Assembly (NCBI RefSeq): GCF_000340215.1 | Contig: NW_006921540.1 | Span: 1,668,377 to 1,732,376, forward strand | DNA length: 64,000 nt | Direction: 5' to 3' | Origin: Pseudocercospora fijiensis CIRAD86 | Lineage: Eukaryota > Ascomycota > Dothideomycetes > Mycosphaerellales > Mycosphaerellaceae | In this document: positions 35,050 through 46,500 of the stretch, piece after piece | Numbering within the stretch: the first letter of the stretch is position 1 | Layout: each line of letters begins with the position of its first letter | The notes under the pieces: model-generated | What the model was told of the DNA's origin: nothing | Seen by the model: the letters and a program-made list of their open reading frames with translations, nothing else | The model's database searches: none | Position numbers and translations under genes: made by a program

Positions 35050-38000
35050 CTATAAGGGGCTATAATACATTATTAGTACTACCCCTTATTATAATAGCCG
35101 GTTTATCGCGAAGTAACAACAACCGTACTACCGCTAGTAGCGCTAGCAATAACAACGCTAGTAGCATAGTACCTGCTAAAGTGCCTACTAAAGCACCTGC
35201 TAAAGTACCTACTAAAGAGCCTGCTACTAGACCTGCCGAAGAACCTGTAGTTCTAGGCGACGACCTAGAATTGCCTATTAACGACATTCTTAACAATATT
35301 GTTAATCGACGATATAGCTAACTAGCCTTTAGGCCCTAGCTAGTAGCGAGACTTTAGGAAGCTACCTAAAACAGGCTCGCTGCTCTACGCTAAGAACAAC
35401 AGCTAAAGGATAATCTCCTTAAGATTCGTCGCCTTTAGGAGGCCCTAACAACTAATACTAAGCCGATAGCAGGGCCGTCCTTACTATTAGTCCTAGTCTA
35501 GAAGAAGGATGCTAAACTTAAGGACTGCACCGTGTTTAATAGCTCTAGTCGAAAGCAATACAATAACTATATTCGTAACTGTAAGCTTAACTAGCGCAAT
35601 ATACCGAGAGCGCTACTAGATAACTATTCCTTAGTTGTCTATACTATGCAGTATATCAACGGTGACCCTAAGCGTATATAGGATAACCATTTTAATTCCC
35701 TTTACGACTAGACCGCTATTCAATAGCAGGATTACAAGACTATTATGCTAAACACCCTTAGCAACCCTATATTACGCTAGCAGCACGCCTAAGACTAATA
35801 CCTACGTGCTAAGCAAAAGGCCGACTAAACCTCTCGATCCTTCGAGGCCTATCTAAAGACCCTTAAGGACGATTTGCTACCTAAGACCGACTCTATCTAG
35901 ATATCTAAGATACGACCTAAACTAAGATAGGAACTAGTCCTTGAATTAGACCGCCGCCGTATGTTCGAACAGGCCAATCTTATACGCATTCAATTCATAG
36001 TTAAAGTAGAGACTATAGAGCGTATAGTATAGCTATAGCAACGGTTAGAATCTAAGATACGACTATCTACTAACCGTAGCCGCGGTAGAAACTAAGGAGG
36101 TACTCCCCAAACTAACACTACTAACAATAGAAACAGTAACGACTAACGTGGAAGAGGCAGGGGCCGATACCGCGGTAGAAACCCCTAGCGAGGAAGAGGA
36201 TAAGGAAGGGGCTTATTTCTATATACCCCTAATCGTTTATCTAATTCTAGTACCAATTCGAGCGGACCTAGCGGTGCCCTAACTAGATACAAGTGCTTTA
36301 ATTGTAACAGCACTACTCATTTACTAGGCTAATGTAATAGGCCCCGAGACTAGGCCCGAGTCGACCGTGCTACCGCTAAATACCGAAAGTACCTCTTAGC
36401 CGCTAATGCTACCTCTATTAGCCCTTCTAACTATTCGAAAAAAGAATAAGCGCCGCACTAACTATTAGCCTTGTACGGCGTAAGACTATCGACATTGTAC
36501 TAGCTATTATACGCACCTGTCTCGTATCGGACTCGTATAGCAACAATTATAGAGCTAAGGTTATGCTAGACCTAGGAAATTCAGTTAGCGCCCTTATTAG
36601 CTATCGCCTAGCTAAGCAATTAGACCTTCGACAACTGCCGAAGACTAACCTGCTAACCCTTACTTAGTTTAATAACGCTCGGTACTTAACCTACGGAGCC
36701 TACTATATCTATATAGCTCTAAAGGACGACCTCGGAAATGAACGCCTACTAAACTTTACTGCCTACGCGGTAGACATAGACAGCCTCCTATCCGACATTG
36801 TTATTAGCAACCCTATTCTTAAGTACTATACTATAGTTATAGACTTAGGCAGTCAACAATAGCGATTTAGAATCGCTAGGAAAGAGGACATTAAACACAT
36901 CGATATTAGCGAGTGTCCTAATAATATTAGGGTCCTATTTATTAGCAACCTAACTCCCGCCTTAGCTAATCCAACTGCCGACCTGCTCGGTAGTAATAAC
37001 GATGAACTAGTGCCCCCTAATAGCATAGATCCTAAACAGCTTAAGCGTATACTAGAACCTATTCGAGAGACCTATATTAATGTATTCAAACACTACTTAG
37101 CATCGACATTGCCTATATTTAAAGAGACGGATTATAAGATTAATATTATAGAGGGCAAAGAGGTCCCTTTTAGACCCCTCTACAACCTTAGTAAACGAGA
37201 GCTTGCTATATTGCGTAAGTACCTAGAGGAAAACCTAGCTAATAGCCGGATACAGTATAGTAACAGCCCTGCTAGTGCCCCTATCCTGTTCGTACTAAAG
37301 AAAGATAGTAGCCTACGCCTCTATATCGATTATTATAGGCTCAATGCTATTACTATTAAAGATCGTTGTCTACTTCCTCTTATTAATAAGGCCCTCGATC
37401 GCCTTTCTAGTACCTACTACTATACTATATTAGACATTAAGGACGCCTATTACCGCATCCGTATTCGTAAGGGCGATGAATAGAAGACAGCCTTTCGTAC
37501 TCGCTATAGCCATTTTGAGTACTTAGTTATACTATTTAGGCTAGCTAATGCCTCTGCTACATTCTAGTCCTACATTAATCGGGCCCTATTAGGCCTATTA
37601 GATTACCTCTATATAGTTTACCTAGATAACATCCTAGTTTATATACACTCTCCTAACATTGCGGAACACTAGGCTACAGTCCGTAAGGTACTCGATCGCC
37701 TAAGGGCCTATAGCTTATATTGTAAGCCTTCTAAATGCACCTTTGCTACTAAAGAGGTATCCTTCCTTAGCTTCCTCGTATTAACCGAGGGTATTAAGGC
37801 TAATCCTAATCGGATTAAGACTATTACTAAGTAGCCGACGCCTACTAGTATTAAAGAGCTTCAATTATTCCTAGGTTTTGCTAACTTCTACCGTCGATTT
37901 ATCGAAGGTTACTCGCGGCACGTAATGCTACTAACTAAGCTTACTAAAACCAAGGCCAACCCGACTAGAGAGTTCAAATAGACTAACAGAGTATAAGCCG

Positions 38001-40336
38001 CTTTTAACGGTCTAAAGCGACGCTTTACTAAAGTCCCCTTGTTATACTATTTCGTACTAAATAAGCAGATCCGAATTGAGACTAACGCTTTACAGTTCGC
38101 TATATCGGCTATTATATCCTAGCAATCAGATAATGACTATTACTAGCACCCGATTGCCTTCTTCTCGAGGAAGATAATTAATACAGAGCGTCGCTACGAG
38201 ATATACGAGCAAGAGCTCCTAGCTATTGTCGAGGCCTTTAAGCATTAGAGGCACTATCTCGATAGTGTATAGCACACTATTTAGGTCTATACGGACTATA
38301 ACAACCTCCGTAGAATTACGAAAGTTACTAGGGTTATAGGTCGATAGGCTAGATAGGCCGTCTACCTCGCTAGGTTTGATTTTAATATATTATATCGGCT
38401 AGGCGTAAGCAACCCTGCTAATAGCCTATCGAGGCGACCTAATTACGATAGCGGGACTTAGCAATCTATTAATTCATTGTTTCTAACCCTGTAGTATAAG
38501 ATTGCTATAGCCCGTATTGTTAATAAGTACGCGTAGGATAAGCGGCTTACCGGACTCCGCGACGGCTTAAAGCATATTAATGCTCTTACTATATTAATAG
38601 TGCGTATTAAGGCAAGAGCTAAGGATACAGACAGGAGAAGTTATAATAACTCCCTAGTCGATATCGCTATATATAGTAATAGCGATTAAAGCACTAATGC
38701 AGTTAATCCGGCTGCTAGTGCTATTAGATATATATAATACGTACCTCGTTTAATAGCGAGGGTACTATTAAATAACCTTGCAAATAGGGATAGTTAATCG
38801 TTTATAGATGAGCTATTACGGGCTTAGCAGAGGGACGCCTTTGCTACTAAACGTATAGACAAGCTTGTAAGTAGGCGAAAGACTCGATCTAGTAAGAGTA
38901 ACAACTAGTCGATCGATAATAAAGGTCATTTGAAGTTTAAGGGCAGATACTATGTCCCCGCTAAATATTCGATCCGATAAGAGCTTCTTAAGCGACACTA
39001 TAATAGTAAGCTTACCGGTTACTATAGTATAGAGAGGTCGTACGAGCTACTATCGCGTATATACTACTAGCTAAATAGTAAGCGGGACATAAAGGACTAC
39101 GTAAATACGTGTACCGTATATCAACGAGTTAAAGCACTAAAGCACTTACTATTTAGCGAGTTGTCTTTACTCCCTATTCTAAAGAAGCTATTTGCTAAGC
39201 TTATAATGGATTTTATTATAGGCCTCCCGCCTACTAAGCGTAGGGGCAGCAAGGATGTGTATAATGCTATCCTAGTTATCGTAGATCGGTTTACTAAGGG
39301 CGCTCGTTACATTTCTACCCGAAAGGATTAGACGGCTATTAACCTAGCTAAGTCGTTATAGAACAATATCTTCTATAGCTATTAGGGAACCCCTAAGGGG
39401 ATAGTCTCCGACCGGGGCTCGACATTTATATCTTACTATTAGAGTGAGATTTGCCTATAGCTAAGACTTAAGCATCGCCTGTCTATAGCATTCTATCTAC
39501 AAACAGATAGTTAGACTAAAAGGCAGAATGCTACCCTATAGTAGTACCTACGCAGTTATATTAACGAGAACCCTAACGACTAGGTCAACCTCCTATAGCT
39601 AGCTAAATTCGTATACAATAACAGTGTCCACTTATTAACTAAGGTGTTACTATATATAGCTATAATAGGCTAGAACGTAGCTATACTATAAGATCCCCTA
39701 TCGCTCGAGGCCGAGCGTAAGGAAAGGGAAGCGGGTTAACCTAAGATACTAGCGGCTATTAAGAGGGTTTAAAAGATGCGAGAAATCTATACTAAGATAG
39801 CTAAGAAGCTAACAAAGGCTTAAGAGTACCAAAAGACCTACTATAATAAGCGTTACACACCGATAACCTTTAAGCAAGGCGATATAGTTATACTTAGTAT
39901 AAAGAACCTCCGTATCCGCAAACACCTATTACCCGATAGCAAAACACGCCCTAAACTAGCACTACGGTTCATTGGCCTATTCCGAATCCGAGAACCGAAG
40001 GGCAATAGCTAGGCCTACTAGTTATAGCTTCTACCTTATTATACTATCTATAATACCTTCTATATCTCCCTCCTTAAACTGTACTACTAACGCGAAGGCG
40101 ATAAAGCGCCTACTAAGTTAGAAGAAGTCTTAGCTAATAGCGAAGAACTATGGTCTATAGAACGTATCCTAAACTATCGGACTAGACAAGGCAAGAAGGA
40201 GTACCTATTAAGATAGTAAGGCTATTCACTAGAATAGGACTTATAGGAAGCTAAAGATTCCTTTAAGGACATAACCGAGTTGTTAGATAAGTATTAGACT
40301 AGCGTAAAGAACAAGAAGAAGGCTAAAAGCTTATAA
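35050..40336 (+). pseudogene. gag-pol of retrotransposon 1
   Basis: Gag ends in a CCHC knuckle CFNCNSTTHLLGQC (near 36295; Q read through a stop). The protease has LDLGNSVSALI near 36565, where D-T/S-G is expected. An intact frame 37010-37483 covers the start of reverse transcriptase (LYIDYYRLNAITIKDR). The RT active site reads YLDN instead of YLDD, a RIP-type change. RNase H and integrase follow (LIMDFIIGLPPTKR, IVSDRGSTFI, TDSQTKRQNATLQQY). The C terminus is a chromodomain (WSIERILNYRTRQGKKEYLL), ending at TAA 40334-40336. Many in-frame stops; not functional. Confidence 0.9.
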
Positions 40337-41598
40337 TGTTACTATTAAGGCCTAGGATTAATGCTACCCCCGGGGTGCTATTAGCTAACTAATTAGAGAC
40401 AAGCAATTGTTAGTAACAAAGGACAATAAGACTATACCCGGCGCGCTACGACGCGTTAATTAATCAATCGCATACTCTTTTAAGGGCTCTACCTCTTTAC
40501 TAACGCGCCCTATAGGTCCCCCTCTTGTTCCCTTATTCTAACGAGGCCTCGAGGCCTAAGCGATCGGCGAAGGCGCGCGCGTAGCGGATAGTGTCGGCGG
40601 TGTGTTAGAAGAAACGGCACACGCCTATATTAGTAATAGTGTTACAGAGTGTATTGCTATTTAGGAAAGGAAGGACACGGCTATATTAGTAACGGTATTG
40701 CCGAGTTGTTGTTAGTTGAAGAAGGAAATTAGAAGCAAGGTAAAGTTAGCGCTAAGACGACTAGCGCCGCTATTATTAACATTACTTGCTGTTGCCGCTG
40801 CGCCTATAGACACAACCTCACCTGCACTACGAGCCGGAGCGCACCCTACTAGACAAGTTAAAAGAATAGCTATATTAAAGGTTTGATTAAAACTTTAATC
40901 AAAACTTTAAGCCGCTTAAAAGATTAAGCGACTAATAGACTAACTAACTAAGGGCAAAACTATAGAGCTAAGCTAGCCGGGGTCGATCTTGCGGATAATA
41001 GGTTACTCCTTAATCTATCTAACCCTTCAAGCGAGGCGAACCTCTACTACTACACTTATAATAGCCTTTACCTATAGAAACTAGACGAGCTGTGTTTTTA
41101 AAAAGATATAATTAGTTAACACTTAAAGGCTGCCAAACCTAACTAATTAGGGCTAGCGAAACTACGAACAATAATAGTCCTCGTAATAATAAGAACAATC
41201 CCTCGGAAACGGACAAACCCTCGGAAGCGGACATTTCTAGGTCTTTTAAGAGTAGACGTAAAGAACTCGGTACGACATTACTTAGAGCGGAGGCAGGGCT
41301 ACAATACCTCGTACGTCTACCTATTATAGTAGGGAAGACGCGCTCGTATTATAATTAGTCGAAGGCCCTCAATTCTCGTAGATATATATTACTTTATTGT
41401 ATATAAGAATAGCGCAGTTAGAGTTGCATATTGTGTTGTATTAGAAGTGAGGTTTGATATAGTTATATAATTAGGTAGTTAAGTGTTCAATTTAGCGCGG
41501 ACTAAGTAGCTTATTAGACCTGCTAAGTTAGCAGCAATAGAGGTCGAGATTGGAATATAGACAGGCTATAAGGGCGCGGCCTTTAGAAGGGAAGCGTA
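40337..41598 (+). other. 3' untranslated region of retrotransposon 1
   Basis: No frame. Closely matched by 48895-50060 of retrotransposon 2. Confidence 0.7.
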
Positions 41599-41795
41599 TA
41601 TTAGGGCCAAAGAGGCTACACGTAATTAGCATATAATCAGGCCGAGTAAAGCTAGGGTCTTAGTGCCTTAGGCAGGGCTTGGCGCTTAGCGTTAGGCTAA
41701 CTAGCCTGCCTTCCTCCCTCTCCTTTTAGATCTCTATCGAATACTACACTAATTTACTACTACCCTATCTACCTGCTAATATAACCCTTCTTACA
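41599..41795 (+). repeat. 3' LTR of retrotransposon 1
   Basis: Starts TATTAGGGC (TG mutated to TA) and ends CTTCTTACA. Confidence 0.9.
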
Positions 41796-41955
41796 TAGTA
41801 GAAGTAGTAGTAAGTAGAAGAAGTTATTATTAGAAAGGCGCGCGATTTATAAAGCGCGATTTATAACGATTTCCGCCTTATTGCCTAGCGTAGCACGGCT
41901 ATAGCCGCTGTAGAATCTTCTAGAATCTAGCTTACCCTATCCCGCTCGTCGCCTT

Positions 41956-42020
41956 AGCCTTTACTTATAGCTCTTTGGCCTTTACTTATAGCACTTCGTC
42001 CTTTACTTATAGCTCTTCGA
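41956..42020. repeat. about 20-bp tandem repeat near Helitron 3' end
   Basis: Three copies of cctttacttatagctctt with small changes; the last leads directly into the 3' hairpin of the Helitron. Confidence 0.8.
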
Positions 42021-42036
42021 GCTATATAAACACTAG
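42011..42036 (+). terminator. Helitron 3' terminal hairpin and CTAG end
   Basis: Stem AGCTC/GAGCT with loop TTC, nine nt spacer, then CTAG followed by T. In Helitrons this structure marks the end of rolling-circle transfer (a transposition terminator, not a transcription one). Confidence 0.65.
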
Positions 42037-43177
42037 TTATAGGTTAATAACCTATCGCTATAATCTGTAGATTATACAGTTATTAAGTAAACGGTTTTAT
42101 AGTAGATTATAGGTTATTACGGCTCTATTAGGTTATTAGTTTTAGCTCTTCTACGGACGTGTCCTATCGCGTTACTAGTACTATAGATTGCCTTGTCTAC
42201 CTCTTAGTTATTCAATTTAAGCTCTTATAATAGCTCCGAAGCGTAAACGTCGTCTAGCAAAGAAGAATAAAGCCTTAAAGGCGACGAAGTATCTAGAGCT
42301 TAAGCGCTATATAAATAAGCATCTCTAGTTCTATCTCGACTAGTTAATTAAAATTAAGGCGAAGTAGACCGATAGTAGAAACTTCTAGTTAAAGGACCTC
42401 CGGCCTATTATAGCGACAATAAGTAAGAAGTTTTAGCTCTAGTTTAAAGATATAGCTCTTAAGAATAAATAGGCTATAATAAAGCGAGAATAGGGTTTCT
42501 AGGTTATCTATTTAACTTATATTAGCGGCTAGAATAGATAGCCTCCTCGAGGGACCGCTAAAGCCGAAAATACTTATAATAAGGCATATCTAGAGTATAC
42601 TATCTTTCTCGAGTAGAAGCTAGCGTAGAAGGTAGAAATAGAGGCGCTCGTAGGCGTAGATATCGCGATAGGTAATAGCGCTAAGACGGCGGCTTCGTTA
42701 GCGGAAGATAAGCTAACTAATTCGATAAGTAGTCGAGGGTCGGACGAAGAGGATAAGGACTCGAGTAATAGTAGTAGCGACAGCGGCGAAGAATCTAAGG
42801 ACGACGATTAGCTAAGCGAGTACAAACGATAGGTAAAGCGCGCGGCGAAGAAGTAGAAGATAAATAAGAAGAAGTCTCTAAAAGCGAAGGTAGAAGGCAA
42901 GCGTATCTACCGCCGCTAGATAGCCGAGGCCGCTACTAATAAGGATATTATTACGAAGGCGTTTAATCCGCTAAAGGATATACTAGCTAATTTCCTTTAC
43001 AAGTCTAACGCTAAGTCTTCTATACTAATACTACGAGTTAAGGATTCTTTAGAGCTAGTATATAAGCGGCTATTTAATCCGGAAGTGCTAAAGGAGTAGC
43101 CGTTTACTATAAAGAACAATATAGCGAAGGAGGTTAGAAAGGTGCTATACCGCGCAAATATTGCCGTCTTAATAATA

Positions 43178-43374
43178 TGTTAGGGCCAAAGAGGCTATAC
43201 GTGATTAGCATGTAACTAGGCCGAGTGAAGCTAGGGTCTTAATGCCTTAGGCAGGGCTTGGCGCTTGGCGTTAGGCTAACTCTCCTACCTTCCTCCCTCT
43301 CCTCCTAGATCTCTATCGAATACTAAACTGATTCACTACTACCCTATCTACCTGCTAACATAACCCTTCTTATA
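43178..43374 (+). repeat. 5' LTR of retrotransposon 2
   Basis: Starts TGTTAGGGC, ends CTTCTTATA. Confidence 0.9.
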
Positions 43375-43599
43375 TAGTATTCGATCTACCCTTTAAGGGT
43401 AGTAGCTAGATAGTCCTTATTTTAAGCTTTTAGCGGTATAGCTACGAAAACTATCGATCTAACTATATTACGCCCGAAGAACGGGACCTATACGTATTAT
43501 TCTATCGAAACAACCGTACCAATCATTAAGCAAGGCCTTCTATACGGCCTATTATACTAAGTTAATCGTACTAGACTAATATCTACTAATTCCGCTATA

Positions 43600-46500
43600 T
43601 CCGTATCTTAGGGGCTAATAATACATTATTAGTGTTACCCCCTATTATAATAGCCGGCTTATTACGAAACAACAACCGTGCTACCGCTAGCAGCGCTAGC
43701 AATAACAACGCTAGTAGCATAGTACCTACTAAAGTGCCTACTAAAGCACCTGCTAAGGTGCCTACTAAAGAGCCTACTACTAGGCCTGCCGAAGAACCTA
43801 TAGTTCTAGGTAACGACCTAGAATTGCCTGTCGACGATATTCTTAACAACATTGTTAATCGTCGATATAGCTAACTAGCCTTTAGTCCTTAACTAGTAGG
43901 GAGACTTTAAGAAGCTACCTAAAACAGGCTTACTGCCCTACGTTAAGAATAATAGCTAAAGGATAATCTCCTCGAGATCCGCCGCCTATAGGAAGCCCTA
44001 ACAACTAATACTAAGCCGATAGCAGGGCCTTCCTTACTATTAGTCCTAGTCTAGAAGAAGGATGCTAAACTTAAGGACTGTACCGTATTTAATAGCTCTA
44101 GCCGCAAGTAGTACAATAATTATATACGTAATTGTGAATTGAACTAGCGGAATACACTAAGGGCCCTGCTAGACGACTATTCGCTAGTCGTCTATGCTAT
44201 GCAATATATTAATAGAGACCTAAAGCGTACCTAGGATAACTACTTTGACTCTCTTACTAATTAGACCGCTATTTAGTAGCAAGACTATAAGACTATTATG
44301 CTAGACACCCTTAGAAACCCTATACTAAGGCAACAACACGCTTAGGACTAATACCTTCGAGCTAAACAAAAGACTAATTAATCGGCCCGTTTATTTAAGG
44401 CCTATTTAAAGACCCTCGAGGACGATCTGCTAGCTAAGACCGACTCTATCTAGATTTCCGAAATACGCCCTAAATTGCGATAGGAATTGGTCCTTAAATT
44501 GGACCGCCGCCGTGTGTTTGAATAGACCAACCTAACACGCATTTAATTCATAGTCGAGGTAGAAACAGCTAAACGAGCTGTCTAGCTCTAGTAACGACTA
44601 GAATTAAGGATCCGACCTGCTAGCAACCGTAGTAACCGTAGCCGCGGAGGAAACTAAGGTTCCTACTAGGACAACAATGCTAACAATAGGAACAGTAACG
44701 ATCGTAGAAGAAGCCGTAGCCGGCGGCTATATAGAGGAGGCTACGATAGAGGCCGTAGAAGGGGCTCGTATCCCTATAGTACTAATCGCTTAGCTAATAA
44801 CAGCGGCAATAGCTATAGCAATCCCCTAACCGGACTAAAGTGCTTCAATTGTAATAGCACTAGCTATCTACTAGGCTAATGCGACAAACCTAAGGACTAG
44901 GCCCGAATCGACCGTACTACCGCTAAATACCGAAAGTACCTTTTAGCAGCTAACGCTACCCCTATAGGCCAACCTTCGAAAAAAGAGTAAGCGCCGCACT
45001 AACTATTAGCCTCGTGCGGCGTAAGACTATCGACATTGTGCTAGCTATAATACGCTCCTGCCTTGTATAGGATACGAAGGGTACTAGCTATTAAACTAAG
45101 GTTATACTAGATCTAGGAAATTTAGTTAGTGCCCTTATTAGCTATCGCCTAGCTAAGCAATTAGACCTTCGATAACTGCCGAAGACGGACCTACTAACCC
45201 TTGCTTGGTTTAATAACGCTCGGCACTTAACCTATAGAGCCTACTATGTTCCTATAGCTCTAAAGGACGACCTCGGAAATAAACGCCTACTAGACTTCAC
45301 TGCCTACGTAGTAGATATAGACAACCTATATAGGGGAGCTACTATTGTTATTAGCAACCCTGTTCTTAAGCACTATGCTATAGTTATAGACTTAGGCAGT
45401 TAACAATAGCGATTTAGAATCGCTAGGAGAGAGGACATTAAACACATCGATATTAGCGAGTATCCTAATAATATTAGGGTCCTGTTTATCGGCAACCTTA
45501 TACTAGCCTCCGCCTTAGCTAATCTAACTACCGACCTGCTCGGTAGTAATAACGATAAACCTATGCCCCCTAATAGTATAGACCCTAAACAGCTTAAGCG
45601 TATACTAGAGCCTATTCGAGAAACCTATATTAATGTGTTTAAACACTACCTAGCATCGACATTGCCTATATTTAAAGAGACGGATTATAAGATTGATATT
45701 ATAGAGGGTAAGGAGGTTCCTTTTAGACTACTCTACAACCTTAGTAAGCGCGAGCTTACTATATTGCGTAAGTACCTAGAGGAGAACCTAGCTAATAGTC
45801 GTATTCGGTATAGTAATAGCCCTACTAGTACACCTATCCTATTCGTACTAAAGAAGGATAGTAGCCTACGTCTATATATCGACTATCGTAGGCTTAATGC
45901 TGTTACTATTAAAGACCGCTGTCTACTCCCTCTTATTAATAAGACCCTCGATCGCCTTTCTAGGGCTTACTACTATACTATACTAGATATTAAGGATGCG
46001 TACTATCGTATCCGTATTCGTAAGGGTAACGAATAGAAAACAGCCTTCCGCACTCGCTATAGCTATTTCGAGTACTTAGTTATACTATTTAGTCTAGCTA
46101 ATGCCCCTATAACATTCTAGTCCTATATCAATCGGGCCCTTTCGGGCCTATTAGACTATCTCTATGTAGTTTACCTAGATAACATCCTAGTTTACACACA
46201 TTTACCTAATATTACAGAATACTAGGCCGCAGTACGTAAGGTCCTCGACCGCCTACGAGCCTATAGCCTATATTGCAAACCTTCTAAATGCACCTTTGCT
46301 GCTAAAGAGGTGTTATTCCTTAGCTTCCTTATTTCAACCGAGGGTATTAAGGCTAATCCTAACCGGATTAAAACAATTACTAAATAGCCTGTTCCTACGT
46401 CTATTAAAGAGCTTCAATTATTCCTAGGTTTTGCTAACTTCTACCGTCGGTTTATTAAGGGCTACTTACGGCATGTGATGCCCCTAACTAAGCTTACTAA

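Larger units (their letters stand above)
34620..41795 (+). mobile_element. Ty3/gypsy chromovirus-type LTR retrotransposon 1 (7,176 bp)
   Basis: 197-bp LTRs at 34620-34816 and 41599-41795, flanked by the 5-bp TSD TAGTA (34615-34619 and 41796-41800). Internal order gag, protease, reverse transcriptase, RNase H, integrase, chromodomain. The first 11 nt after the 5' LTR (34817-34827, TAGTATTCGAT) are perfectly complementary to LTR positions 34757-34767, as in Tf1-type self-priming elements. Both LTRs and the coding region carry RIP transitions. Inserted in the 3' part of the Helitron. Confidence 0.92.
8665..42036 (+). mobile_element. giant Helitron (about 16.6 kb after removing hAT and LTR guests)
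   Basis: The 5' end is TC (8665, TCTATAATATAAC) preceded by host A. The 3' end is CTAG (42033-42036) followed by host T. A perfect 5-bp stem with 3-nt loop (AGCTC-TTC-GAGCT, 42011-42023) sits 9 nt before CTAG. These are the family's diagnostic termini for insertion at A|T without target duplication. Joining 8664 to 42037 restores a tandem 14-mer in the Harbinger (gtagattgtaggtt then gtagattataggtt), which supports the junction. It encodes a Rep/helicase of Helitron type on the plus strand plus cargo frames. Span 33,372 bp; net of the hAT and first LTR element (each with one TSD) about 16,567 bp. The ends are inferred from motifs, not from a second copy. Confidence 0.68.

Noticed and set aside
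35060..35296. 78-codon minus-strand frame (and its counterpart at 43595-43852)
   Set aside because: Antisense to gag in both retrotransposons; the Leu/Ala-rich translation is the mirror of the gag repeat.
41796..42010. A separate Harbinger left end close to its second gene
   Set aside because: No TIR match here; the only matching TIR with TAA is at 8630, and the Helitron model explains the distance.
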